A stretch of DNA of 31,907 bases from Haplomitrium mnioides (Eukaryota > Marchantiophyta > Haplomitriopsida > Calobryales). The notes beneath the pieces were generated by a model, which was not told the origin of the DNA, did not search any database, and worked only from the letters and a program-made list of their open reading frames with translations. Numbering within the stretch: position 1 is the stretch's first letter; every line of letters begins with the position of its first letter. A program made the position numbers and the translations under genes. Below are positions 1-8,616 of the stretch, piece after piece. The DNA lies in contig JBNGIS010015067.1 of the NCBI GenBank assembly GCA_049999725.1, forward strand, positions 1 to 31,907, written 5' to 3'.

Positions 1-252
1 CTGCCACGTGTCCTTATCTTTAGAACCTTCTCTTTACTTTAATTCTCTGCTTGCCACGTGTCCTTATCCTCTTCTAAAGTAGTCTATCTAGACTCCCTCT
101 TTCACTTTAATTCGTTGACTTCCTCTCCTCGTGCCACGTGTCCAATTCTCTATAATAGCAATTGCTTTTTGCTACTCTAACTTAGTAATAGATTTCTAGA
201 GATAGTTGACATTATTTTTAGCTATGGCTTACTAAAGTTAGTGACCGTTACA
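1..252 (-). repeat. Partial Gy-A-type LTR, antisense, cut by window edge
   Basis: On the minus strand this stretch aligns by eye along its length with the first part (U3) of the LTRs at 6470 and 12051, including the blocks around CTAGAAA.ATTACTAAGTTA, GAGAATTGGACACGTGGCA and GTTCTAAAGATAAG. The LTR starts with TGTAAC at 252 on the minus strand and runs off the window at 1, so less than half of the roughly 550-bp LTR is present. It contains three intact CACGTG G-boxes (5-10, 55-60, 135-140). The purine-rich AAGAGGGATCAA just before TGTAAC suggests a 3' LTR whose element body would lie at coordinates above 252, on the minus strand. Confidence 0.85.
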
Positions 253-498
253 TTGATCCCTCTTGCGCCTCCTTGTCAGCTCTACCTCTGTCCTGTTGTT
301 GCAAGTTCCTTTGATCCCCCTGCTAGCCTTCTTACCTGACTCCTCTGGATTCCACAAGGCTCCCCCTTGGCTTGCAGGCTTCAAGACATCCACATGGAAA
401 GGTAGAAAAGAAAGGAAGAGAAGGGAAAGTGGGGAGAGAGGAAAGTTGCAGGATTGGCATAACAACCATAAGACAATAAAACACAAATGAATACACAA
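253..498 (-). pseudogene. Possible 3' end of a retroelement body (weak)
   Basis: Directly inside the antisense LTR is an open frame of 86 codons on the minus strand (498 to 238). It contains FHVDVLKP, reminiscent of the FHVSxLKP block near the C-terminus of chromovirus integrases, and a basic end that runs into the LTR. Upstream of that block the frame is hydrophobic and pyrimidine-biased and does not look like integrase. Its position against a 3' LTR fits the end of pol, but I find no chromodomain and cannot exclude a chance frame or a non-autonomous element. Confidence 0.25.
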
Positions 499-984
499 GA
501 TTAATACAAATAGAAGGGATCAACTAGGCTAGAGGCTCAACAATCTCACAAAAAATGAAAAAACTCAAACACACCCGGCCGACAGTCAATCTATCTACAT
601 TTCTCATAGGGTTTTGATGATGGCTTCCTTGCCATCCGATGTGACTGAGTCACAAATAGTTTATGCATACAACAAGGAACTTGTTTCTCTTGGTAATGCA
701 TGTGCTACCGGTGACTCTATCGCAATATCTAGGACTGGAAAGTCTTGCCAGGACTCTCTACCAGCTATAGATGCTCAGCCTTTGGATTTAGATGAGACTA
801 TTCCTCTTGAGGAGGATAGAGCTTGAGCATCCGTTTGAACAAATTATGTTATTAATAATGTATTTTTTACAAATTTTTATTTGCCAAAGTTTCAACTTGT
901 TGCACTCTCAATCCATTTCAAGTCATTTCATCACGATTCAATTTGGTGCGCCTAAGAATGGTTTGAGTCAATTGTTAGTTTGAG
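499..984. other. Unassigned stretch with one short open frame
   Basis: No recognisable gene or repeat. A 70-codon plus-strand frame at 614-826 begins MMMASLPSDVTESQ and ends in an acidic tail (DLDETIPLEEDRA). Its composition is protein-like, but there is no domain I recognise, no visible promoter and no splice context. It could be an exon remnant or chance. Confidence 0.3.
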
Positions 985-1427
985 AATGGTTTGGAGTCCC
1001 TATGCACATTGGCTTGGAGTCCATATGCTTATGGACTTGGAGTCTAAGCGCACATGAGCTCTTGCAATCTTTAGCCACTCAGGCTTTACGTTCTTGTTTA
1101 GAGTCTATGCGCACATAGGCTTTCTAGTTTTCGTTCGGAGTCTATGCGCGCATAAGCTTTAAGATTATTGTTTAGAGTCCATGCACGCATACGCCAAAAG
1201 GTTCTCGTTCAAAGTCTATGCGTGCATAGGCTTTAGGGTTCTTGTTTAGAATCTTGACGTGCAAAGGCTTTAGGGTTCTAGTTCAAAGTCCATATGTGCA
1301 TAGCTTTATTTTTCTTGTTCAGAGTCCAAGCACGCATAGGCTTTAGGATTCTCGTTTGGAGTCTATACATGCATAGGCTTAAGGGTTCTAGTTTGGAGTC
1401 TATGCTTGTATAGGATTTAATATCTAT
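985..1427. repeat. 37-bp tandem repeat array with palindromic core
   Basis: Nine consecutive units are readable from 1096 to 1427: eight of 37 bp and one of 36 bp. Each starts GTTYRGAGTCYATG and ends near AGGCTTTAGGGTTCT. More decayed, irregular units extend left to about 985. The centre of the unit is palindromic; the clearest case is TATGCGCGCATA at 1143-1154. Units differ mostly by C/T and G/A changes around the CpG-rich core. It is a minisatellite with no coding sense; whether it is local or part of a dispersed family cannot be judged here. Confidence 0.9.
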
Positions 1428-1804
1428 GATGCTCAAAGTTTGGCTCAAAGTCTGTACCCGACTAGACATTCACGTTTGCTTGTAATTCTTTTTCATAAAA
1501 AGATATATGTTTTATTTTATTTTTGATGAATTTAGTGTATTCACAATAGTATGAGGTTTTAATAAAATATTTCAATAACCAAAATGATTGTTTTCTAGGG
1601 TGTTTATTATAAATTTTTCTTTCAAATATAATCTCAATGCAAAATACAAAATTTGTATTTCTAAAAAACGATTTTCTTTACAAAAAAAAGATAACAAACA
1701 TAAAATTGGTGTTTTTCAGTGACAAATCAAATAAATAAATAAATTTCGACTACTAAATGAAACAGGAACTCAATAGTGGTTCCTAGTTCAAAGTAGCGGT
1801 TGTT
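1428..1804. other. AT-rich spacer
   Basis: Strongly AT-rich with homopolymer runs and a short AAAT/AAATA run near 1728-1745. I see no gene, RNA or transposon end here. Confidence 0.6.
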
Positions 1805-1855
1805 GTTATGTTATCTACTCACAATCTTCTATTGTCTTTAGATACTCAAGTCCGT
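1805..1855 (+). pseudogene. Gy-B integrase tail fragment
   Basis: This stretch matches 6388-6438 in the same orientation, with roughly 45 of 51 bases identical by eye. There it encodes the VMLST..LPLSLD.QVR block of the integrase C-terminal region of the outer Gy-B element. Here it is about 50 bp long and abuts, without spacer, an antisense gag fragment that begins at 1857. Only a join of two distant, oppositely oriented parts of the same element family explains this. Confidence 0.75.
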
Positions 1856-1856
1856 C

Positions 1857-2365
1857 TTCTCCCTCACCTATATTAGAAATTTGCATAATGATATTTTGAA
1901 ATTGTGTGACATAGCTTCTTACCGTACCAAGTTGCTTCGATTTTGCTAAGTGATGGCTTGCCACATTTTGAACATTTAGAACCCTAAATCTTATATACAC
2001 CACTTCTTTGAACTCTTGCAAGGAAACAATTGGAGCAACAAATCCACATTGAGCTTGCTCAATTTGATATCTCCACCAAGTTTTTGCCATTTTTGCCAAT
2101 TGACTTGCAGCAAATAGAATTCTTCGACCATCATCTCTTATGTTGGTAGCCTCAAAATATTGTTCGTAATCAAACAAGAAACTCTTAAATGTGTCAAGAA
2201 CCATCTTCCCATCATCTGCTTTTGGTTTGAGAAACCGCACATGACTTTCTTCTTCTTGAAAATGTGCCCTCTTCTTCATTTGCATTTGAACTTGTAGAAA
2301 ACGAGAAAGATGTTCGATTTGTTGTTGCATCGTTTGTATCCTCGCTTCTTGATTCTCTATTCTAA
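1857..2365 (-). pseudogene. Gy-B gag, antisense, truncated
   Basis: Capsid-like Gag of a Ty3/gypsy element (retrotransposon gag family) on the minus strand. Seen in the translation: QQQIEHLSRFLQ (coiled-coil-like N-terminus), DYEQYFEATNIRDDGR, KTWWRYQIEQAQCGF, and KQLGTVRSYVTQFQN near the truncated end. The same blocks occur in the gag copies at 3489 and 13235. The start codon at about 2363-2365 is ATA where the inner Gy-B copy has ATG; the next in-frame Met is at 2330. The frame is otherwise open until it breaks at 1857, before any zinc knuckle. There is no pol behind it. Confidence 0.9.
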
Positions 2366-2379
2366 CAAAAAGAATTGTG

Positions 2380-2391
2380 GCTCTGATACCA
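2380..2391 (-). promoter_or_regulatory. Primer binding site (initiator tRNA-Met), antisense Gy-B
   Basis: TGGTATCAGAGC on the minus strand, one base after the LTR end. This is the standard plant retroelement site complementary to the 3' end of initiator tRNA-Met, where minus-strand DNA synthesis starts. Confidence 0.9.
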
Positions 2392-2392
2392 A

Positions 2393-2769
2393 TGTAAAGG
2401 AACTCAAAGATCTACTTCCAAATAGGTAACAACTTCAAGATAACTCTAATAAAGTTACACAACTTAATGCCAATAAGTAAACCAAAGCCAAAAGTGTTAT
2501 CCAAAACCAAGTAACCAAAGAGCCAAACAAAATTGAGAGGAACTCTAGAATGAAGAGTGGGGCTATGAAGCACTTCTATTTATACAAGAGAAGAGGGTGT
2601 CATCCCTCTTTCTTCACGTATAAGTCACTTCTAATTTCAACCCTAAAACTCTAAAAGTGACTTTGAAGTCAAGTAGTTTTATCTCAACCCTAAAAGTGAT
2701 TTCTTACCACTTCCTTCACTCCTCTCTATTTTCTTATAAATAGCACAACCCTATGCTTATACTATTACA
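2393..2769 (-). repeat. Gy-B 5' LTR, antisense (377 bp)
   Basis: On the minus strand the sequence starts TGTAATAGTATAAGC and ends CTTTACA directly before the primer site, so it is a 5' LTR with TG...CA ends. It aligns throughout with the LTRs at 3071, 12864 and 15848. A TATAAATA box lies on the minus strand at 2577-2584, in the conserved context CTTGTATAAATAGAAG. It faces away from the sense Gy-B LTR at 3071, about 300 bp off. Confidence 0.92.
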
Positions 2770-3070
2770 ATAGCTTAGCTGACATCACCCGAGAATTTTC
2801 CACCAATTATCGATCAGAATATACTTTGAGGTTCTGTTGTATGACATTGTTTTCAAACAAAAAGCTTGACCATCACTTCTACAAACTTTGTAAGATTGTT
2901 TTCCACTATAAATCCTTCTTATTTCGACTTATAGGACTATAATTCTCATCTGCTTCTTTTTGCCCTTACTTTCACAACTCTTTTAGGCTCAACACATGTT
3001 TGATAAAGAGCTTCAGAAGATGATTTCCCTTACTTTGGATCTTTGAAACTCTCCACTCACACTTCTGAAT
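2770..3070. other. Spacer between two head-to-head Gy-B LTRs
   Basis: About 300 bp with no LTR similarity, no long open frame and no transposon ends. It may be the original DNA into which one or both Gy-B copies inserted. Confidence 0.5.
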
Positions 3071-3448
3071 TATAATAGTACATGCATAAGGTTGTTCTAT
3101 TTATAAGAAAATAAAGAGCAATAAAAGAAGTGGTAGAGAGTCACTTTTAGGGTTGAGATAAGATTACTTGCCTTTGAAGTCACTTTTAGTAGAGAGTCAC
3201 TTTTAGGGTTGAAACTAGAAGTGACTTGTAAGTGAAGAAAGAGGGATGACACCTTCTTGTCTTGTATAAATAGAAGGGTTTTTTAGCCCCACTCTTTATT
3301 CTAAAGTTCCTCTCAAATCACTTGGGTTCTTTGGTTGTTTGACTTCTGCTTGCACTCTTGGTCTTAGCTTGGACATTGAGTTGTTTTTTGTTGAAAAACT
3401 CTATTAGGGTTCTTACTCACTTGGATTTCGTCCTTGAGTTCTTTTACA
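3071..3448 (+). repeat. Outer Gy-B 5' LTR (378 bp)
   Basis: Starts TATAATAGTACATG (first bases TA where other copies have TG) and ends TTTTACA before a degenerate primer site. TATAAATA at 3265-3272 is the likely core promoter; transcription would start shortly downstream. It carries a direct repeat of GAGAGTCACTTTTAGGGTTGA that the inner copy lacks. Confidence 0.9.
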
Positions 3449-3449
3449 T

Positions 3450-3461
3450 TACTATTAGAGC
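3450..3461 (+). promoter_or_regulatory. Degenerate primer binding site, outer Gy-B
   Basis: TACTATTAGAGC matches the initiator tRNA-Met site TGGTATCAGAGC at 9 of 12 positions and sits one base after the LTR end. The site is probably no longer functional. Confidence 0.8.
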
Positions 3462-3488
3462 TACGGTTCGTTTTTGGTGGTGAGTTAC

Positions 3489-4190
3489 ATGGAGAATCAA
3501 GAGGCGGTGGTTCAAGTAATAGAATAACGGTTTGAACATCTTTCATAGTTTTTCGAAGGAAGAATGAAAGAAAGAGCAACTTTTTGAGAAGAAAAGAGTT
3601 ATGAGCAATTTCCATCATCAAAAGTATATGATGGGAGGATGGTTTGTGGTGCATATAAGAATTTCATATTCGATTGTGAGCAATATTTTGAAATTATAAA
3701 TATTAGAGAAGATGGCTGACAAATTCTATTTGCCGCAAGTCAATTAGAAGGAGTTGCTAAGACTTAGTGGAGATATCAAATAGAATAAGCACAACGTGGA
3801 TTTGTTGCTCCTATTGTTTCTTGGTGTGAGTTCATAGAAGCGGTGATTTCAAGATTTAGGGTTGTAAATGCTTCAAAAGTAGCAAGAGACTGATTAGTTG
3901 AATTGAAGCAACTTGGTACAGTGAGAAGCTATGTTACACAATTTTATGATACAATTATGCAAATTATAGATACAAGAGAAGAAGAAGTACTAGACCGTTT
4001 TGTTCATGGATTGAAACCTTGCATGAGAATATAAGCTACTATGAGAGAGCCTACTCAATTAAAAGAAGCAATACGTATGGCGGAGAGCCATGACTCATTA
4101 CTTACTACTATAGAAGCTAGGTCGCATCCTCAACTATTCAAACAATGTACTCAAAACTTTGCAAGCTCTAATGGAATTAAAATTTCAACA
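3489..4190 (+). pseudogene. Outer Gy-B gag, many stops
   Basis: The ATG at 3489 begins MENQEAVVQ, matching the inner gag. Homologous blocks follow in order: FDCEQYFEIINIREDG, WRYQIE.AQRGFVAPIV, ELKQLGTVRSYVTQF and MREPTQLKEAIRMAES. At least seven in-frame stops interrupt them. Compared with the inner copy, the C-terminal third with the zinc knuckle is missing: after about 4160 the sequence passes straight to the protease lead-in, an internal deletion of a few hundred bases. Confidence 0.85.
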
Positions 4191-4194
4191 AGAA

Positions 4195-4580
4195 TTTGAG
4201 GTACTTTGTTCCATCTTGATGGTATAATTGAGAAGTAATCTTGTAGAATGTTGGTGGATGGCAAGAGTTCTAAAATTTTTTTGTCACTACATTTCGCTAA
4301 GATAATCAAAGCAAAATTTAGGCCTATCAAAGGGAGTGTTGTGACTATGGTTGATGGCTAAAAGCAAAATCATAACATGTTTTGCTCTCAAAATTTATTC
4401 CTTCTAAGGATTGGAAAAGAGTATTTGGAATCTATACAATTTGTTATTGGACTTGTACAATATGACATCATTTTAGCTTTGTCTTGGCTTGAAGATTGAT
4501 GCGCTTAATTTGATTAAGCAAAGCAAGAGATTCAAGTTGCCATACAAAGCAAGAAATTTCTTCTCAAGTGTTCAACATCG
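4195..4580 (+). pseudogene. Outer Gy-B aspartic protease remnant
   Basis: SCRMLVDGKSSKIFLS at about 4240-4290 corresponds to the retropepsin active site; the DSG triad has become DGK. Downstream blocks typical of this protease family follow (PIKGSVVTMVDG, VQYDIILALSWLED). Several stops are present. It would have cut the Gag-Pol polyprotein; with Ser and Gly replaced it cannot be active. Confidence 0.8.
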
Positions 4581-5445
4581 TTGGTGAAGAAGCATAAATC
4601 AATTCAACATGTTAATTCAGTGGAGCAAGAGTTGTCTATCTTTGTTGTTTGGAGCACGCCCATTATGGTCTTGAGTAAAGAAGGAAGAAAAAGTATGCCT
4701 ACCTCAATGATAGATGATATTTTGAAGGAGTTTGCACATGTATTTCCAAAGGATTTGCCAAAAAAGTTACCACATGATCGCAAAATGCATTTTCCGATTG
4801 AGTTCATACTAGAAAGTACTCATTATAATCAACCTATATATCATGTATCACCACAAGAATTAGAGGATTTTTGGAAGACATTGACGAATCTTCTTGAGAA
4901 GGATTTCATTCAACATAGTACTGTGCCTTGTGGAGCTCCGGTGTTCTTTGTACCAAAGAAAAATGGTGGATTTTGTCTTTTCACAGATTATCAAGGCTTA
5001 AGCAATCAAACAATGAAGAATGTCTATCCTCTCCTTCATATTGATGATTTGTTGGATCAATTGAGTGGTGCGTGATTTTTTTCTACGTTGGATATTTGAA
5101 GTGGTTATTGGAAAGTTCCTATCAAGCCAAGTGATATGCCAAAGATGACTTTTCATACAAGGTATGGGCATTTTAAATGGAAGGTTCTTACATTTGGCCC
5201 TACTAATGCTCCAACAATATTCATATATCAAATGCATCGAGTTTTTGATGGTTTATTGGATAAGTTAGTGTTGGTGTTTCTGGATGATATACTCATCTTT
5301 AGTAAAAGTGAAGTTGAGCATCATGATCATCTTAAAGAAGTATTGCAAAGGCTACACAATTAGAAGTTTTATTGCAAGAAGTCCAAGTGTAAGTTTTGGA
5401 AGCAAGAGGTGACTTATCTATGACATAAAGTGTCTACGGATGGCA
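4581..5445 (+). pseudogene. Outer Gy-B reverse transcriptase remnant
   Basis: Ty3/gypsy RT in one main frame. Motifs in order: DILKEFAHVFPKDLP (linker to RT), LLEKDFIQHSTVPCGAPVFF, DYQGLSNQTMKNVYPL, FSTLDI.SGYWKVPIKPSD, GHFKWKVLTFGPTNAP, and the catalytic box VFLDDILIFS near 5274-5300 (FLDD in place of YVDD, usual for chromoviruses). Interrupted by stops near 5072, 5098, 5361 and 5422; the catalytic Asp pair itself is intact. Confidence 0.88.
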
Positions 5446-6192
5446 TCAAGATGAAGAAAGAGAAGATTAAGGCTATTACAGAGTGGCCAACGCCAAATGA
5501 TACAAGGGATGTTCAAGCTTTCAAAGGATTGGCAAGTTGTTATCAAAGATTCATCCATTACTATGCGCATATTGTTGCACCACTTATGGATCTATTAGAC
5601 AAAAAGGCAAAGTTTCAATAGACGACCAAAGAGCAAGAGGAATTTTAACGACTCAAGGATGCGATGTTTTCTCGTCCAATTCTACAACCGTATGATCTAA
5701 AAGCACATTGTATAGTTGATTTTGATGCCTCTAATTTTTCTATTGGACTAGTGTTGCAACAAGAGTTTGAGGATAGACTTCATTCGATTGCCTTTATGGT
5801 ACGCTCGCTAAATGCAACGGAGAGAAATTATTTTACAAAGGATAGAGAGCAATTGGCAATGGTTTATGCTACCAAAGTTTGGAGACACTATCTTTTAGGA
5901 AAGCATGTACTTATGCACACCAATCACAAGCCCTTATTGTAATCAATTTACTTGGAAAATATGGCAAGTCGTCATCATTGATGGAAAGATCAACTACAAC
6001 TCTTTGATATCAAGTTGGAGTACAAGCCAAGAAGGTTCCATGCTATTTCTGATGTATTGTCACAAAGATTGGATCATCGTCTAAATACATTGGAGGTTGC
6101 AAATGTTAGTATATTACATCTTAATGAAGCAACGAGTGACGGCTTTTGACAAAAGTTACATGAAGATGTCTTCTTTAATCTTGTTAAGATAG
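5446..6192 (+). pseudogene. Outer Gy-B RNase H remnant
   Basis: Follows RT in the usual order: tether region (KIKAITEWPTPNDTRDVQAF), then RNase H blocks VDFDASNFSIGLVLQQE (first catalytic Asp, about 5718), ATERNYFTKDREQLAMVYA (Glu) and HTNHKPLL (Asp). A few stops are present. It ends with YKPRRFHAISDVLSQR (the NVVADALSR-type block) and about 100 bp of linker before the sequence breaks near 6193. Confidence 0.88.
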
Positions 6193-6469
6193 TGGGTCTT
6201 AACATCCTCTTGTTCCCGATGGTTTGCTTTCTCTTTCTTCTTCTAATGTTCTAAATATTTTTACTTTTTTGTCTAGTTTATTTTCTTCTTTGCAAGATGC
6301 TCGCAACCATCTTACTGTTGCTCAAAATATACAAAAAAATATGCTGATGGCCATCATTGTAGTTGCTCTTATGTTTTAGATGACCAAGTTATGTTATCTA
6401 CTTACGATCTCCCATTGTCTTTAGATAATCAAGTTCGTAAGTTATCTTCTACTTGGATTGGTCATTTCT
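6193..6469 (+). pseudogene. Outer Gy-B integrase tail, first part
   Basis: Near 6193 the sequence jumps from the RNase H-integrase linker to the region after the integrase core: PLVPDGLLSLSSSN, SLQDARNHLTVAQN, then (after a frame change) a QVMLSTYDLPLSLDNQVR block and KLSSTWIGHF. The HHCC zinc finger and the whole D-D-E core are missing compared with Gy-A. The reading frame is cut at 6469 by the Gy-A insertion and resumes at 12634. Confidence 0.85.
6465..6469. repeat. Target site duplication TTTCT, left of Gy-A
   Basis: TTTCT directly before the TG of the Gy-A 5' LTR equals 12629-12633 directly after the CA of its 3' LTR. Five bases is the normal duplication length for Ty3/gypsy integrase. 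Confidence 0.93.
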
Positions 6470-7015
6470 TGTAATCATCCCTAATTTTAGTAAGCTATGA
6501 CCAAAAATAATGTAAGATATAGTGTCAACTATATATATATCTAGAAAGATATTACTAAGTTACAGTAGAAAAAAGAGATTGTTATTATAGAGAATTGGAC
6601 ATGTGGCAAGAGGAAAGAAAGTCAACGAATTAAAGTAAAAAGATGGAGCCTAGATAAAGACATGTGGTAAGCGGAGAATTAAAGTAAAGAGAAAGTTCTA
6701 AAGATAAGAACACATGGTAGAAGGAGAATTAAAGAGAGATGGAAGGTTCTAAGGATAAGGACATGTGACAGATGGAGAATAAAAGTAAAAGGTGGTCTAA
6801 TCAGAGTGAGAGAGAAAATAGCGGTCCAATTAGAAGAGGATGGAAAAGGAACCAATAAGGTTCCTCCACCTATATATGCAAGGAGCTTTCTATCAAGTAT
6901 ATAAAAAAGGGAGAGTGCCTTGTTTGGCATCTCTTACCTTGTGAGTTTTTGAAGTCTTTGTGCGCTTCTCTTGTATGTGTTTGTGCTAACTTGTGTGTAT
7001 GTAAGTAGTGTTACA
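6470..7015 (+). repeat. Gy-A 5' LTR (546 bp)
   Basis: TGTAATCATCCC to GTGTTACA. U3 carries a run of roughly 40-60-bp units, each with a (C/T)A(C/T)(G/A)TGGCA-type box followed by an AGAATTAAAG stretch. In this copy all four boxes are CATGTG or CACATG (6600, 6661, 6711, 6762), none CACGTG. A TATATAAA box lies at 6898-6905. A short AT run (6526-6541) is absent from the 3' LTR. Confidence 0.95.
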
Positions 7016-7016
7016 A

Positions 7017-7028
7017 TGGTATCAGAGC
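7017..7028 (+). promoter_or_regulatory. Primer binding site (initiator tRNA-Met), Gy-A
   Basis: TGGTATCAGAGC, a perfect 12-base complement to the 3' end of initiator tRNA-Met, one base after the LTR end. Confidence 0.95.
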
Positions 7029-7674
7029 TTGGTCTTCTCTAAAGAAGTGTGGATTACCTCTCTTTAGAGAAGCACTAAAGACCTTTTGGAGTAGTGGAAT
7101 TTCCACTTTGCATTAACTCCAAGAGAGTTAAACTCTCAAGTTTTCATGAGTGAAGGATCACAGATATTCCATCCTTTATGAATGAAGATAAGAAGTTTGA
7201 CTTGATACTATGGTAGCTAATGGATAGAGAAGCATTTGCATCTCCTAGAACTTTGCTATTGAATCTTTTTAATATTCATGTGTTTAAGATTGACAAGCAT
7301 TTCTTTCGTCAAATTTTAGTGTATAATTTTGGGGATGATTTTATGGTCTTTGTGATAGAATCGAGAGAACTTGTTTTCTTGCCTTTGGTTAATTATGGTG
7401 CTACATGGGAGTGTTTCATTTACGTTTTGTGGTAGATAGAAAATGGATTTGAACCAAACTCCTGTAGAAGAGTTCAACTCGAAGTGTCACATTTCCATTT
7501 GACTAACGCCTAAGCAAATGCAGCGAGATTTTCTTGTTTGTAAATTTGGAGAGAGGTTTTGTGATTCAGTGTTAGCATCAACTAAACCTTTTATTTTACC
7601 TATTTTACATAATTGGAATGTGTATGTATTTGTTTTTGTGTGAGTTACAAGCAGTTGAGCTGTAACAGAAAATC
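7029..7674 (+). other. Gy-A leader with three consecutive inverted repeats
   Basis: About 650 bp lie between primer site and gag. Three perfect inverted repeats follow each other close to the primer site: CTTCTCTAAAG paired with CTTTAGAGAAG (7034-7044 and 7062-7072), AGTGGAA-T-TTCCACT (7093-7107) and GAGAGTT-A-AACTCTC (7123-7137). Their place matches where LTR elements carry RNA dimerisation and packaging hairpins. A 71-codon frame at 7220-7435 (starts MDREAFASPRTLL) has no domain I recognise; it may be a leader reading frame or chance. Confidence 0.6.
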
Positions 7675-8580
7675 ATGGAGGCGAGTTCGAGCAATCTAGA
7701 AGAAGGAGCTTGGATGATGGCAAAGTTAGAAGAACTCCAAACAACTCTTATAGCAAGCCAACAACAAACAAATATATTGATGGCAGAGATGGTGAAAATG
7801 CGGTTGCAACAAGAGAACGGAGAAGGGAGTCGAGAAACACTACTTCAAAAGATGAGCAAATCGTGTAAAGTAGACGCTTATGGAAGAAGCCGCATGGTAG
7901 GTGTTGTAGAAGGATGGGTGTATCAGATGGAAGTTCACATGTCATATTATCCGTATGCGTCAGATTTGGAGAAGGAACTATTTGCAAGATCATTTTTAAC
8001 AGAGCATGCATCTATTTGGCTACAAGGATGGGAGCGACAAAAAAAATGCACGAGGAGAACAACTTTTGTGGAGCAGCCTTAAAGAAGGCTTACGACAAAA
8101 TTTCAAAGCGGTAGACTCTATATTAATCGCAAGGACTAAGCTTTGGGAATTAGAGCAACAAGGCAGTGTTGCAAGGTACATTGAAGGGTTTCGAAGCCTA
8201 CAAGTCCAAATTGAAGACATGAGTTCAACCGAGACCCTCAACAAATTTTTGCAAGGATTAAAAAGGAAGATTCGAGGGGAAGTTATGATGCACAATCCGA
8301 AGGATGTTAACGAAGCCATCTCATTTTCCCAAAGAATTGAAGGAACATTGGAGATTGTGCAAACAGGAGGGAATTATGGCCCAATGCCTATGGAGTTGGG
8401 AAATATTAGAAGAAAAGATTTCAATCGCCCCAATCAACAACCATGAGGACCCCACAACGCTATAGAAAGAAGAATTGAAGAATGACAAGAAACACGAACA
8501 TGTTATAATTGTGGGCGAATAGGGTATATTGCACCGAATTGTAGAGCAGTACGACGCACTCAAGGGCGAGTGTTTTGAAG
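7675..8580 (+). pseudogene. Gy-A gag
   Basis: Gag polyprotein that would build the particle shell. The ATG at 7675 opens MEASSSNLEEGAWMMAKLEE, an N-terminal coiled-coil-like stretch (about residues 15-60). The capsid blocks are YQMEVHMSYYPYASD, WELEQQGSVARYIEGFRSL and NKFLQGLKRKIRGEV. A frameshift at about 8010-8080 moves the frame from the ATG frame to the next one, ending at 8446. The nucleocapsid zinc knuckle is at 8501-8542: CYNCGRIGYIAPNC has the CX2C-X4-?-X4C spacing but Tyr in place of the zinc-binding His. Stops follow at 8444 and beyond. Confidence 0.9.
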
Positions 8581-8616
8581 GCCTCTTCATAATGTCAATA
8601 ATGGAGAAGAAGAATA

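Noticed and set aside
985-1427. CRISPR-like array
   Set aside because: Units are contiguous without unique spacers and the context is plant nuclear DNA; it is a minisatellite.
2761-3080. Possible short promoter or gene between the head-to-head Gy-B LTRs
   Set aside because: No long frame, no TATA box outside the LTRs and no splice-like pattern; the LTR promoters point away from the spacer.
4604-4807. Minus-strand open frame opposite the outer Gy-B RT
   Set aside because: It is a shadow of the RT coding strand, which carries conserved RT motifs; the same shadow appears opposite the inner copy at 14601-14873.
6679-6930. Minus-strand frame in the Gy-A 5' LTR, repeated at 12253-12543
   Set aside because: It recurs because it lies inside both LTR copies; its Leu/Phe-rich repeats reflect the U3 tandem units, not a protein.
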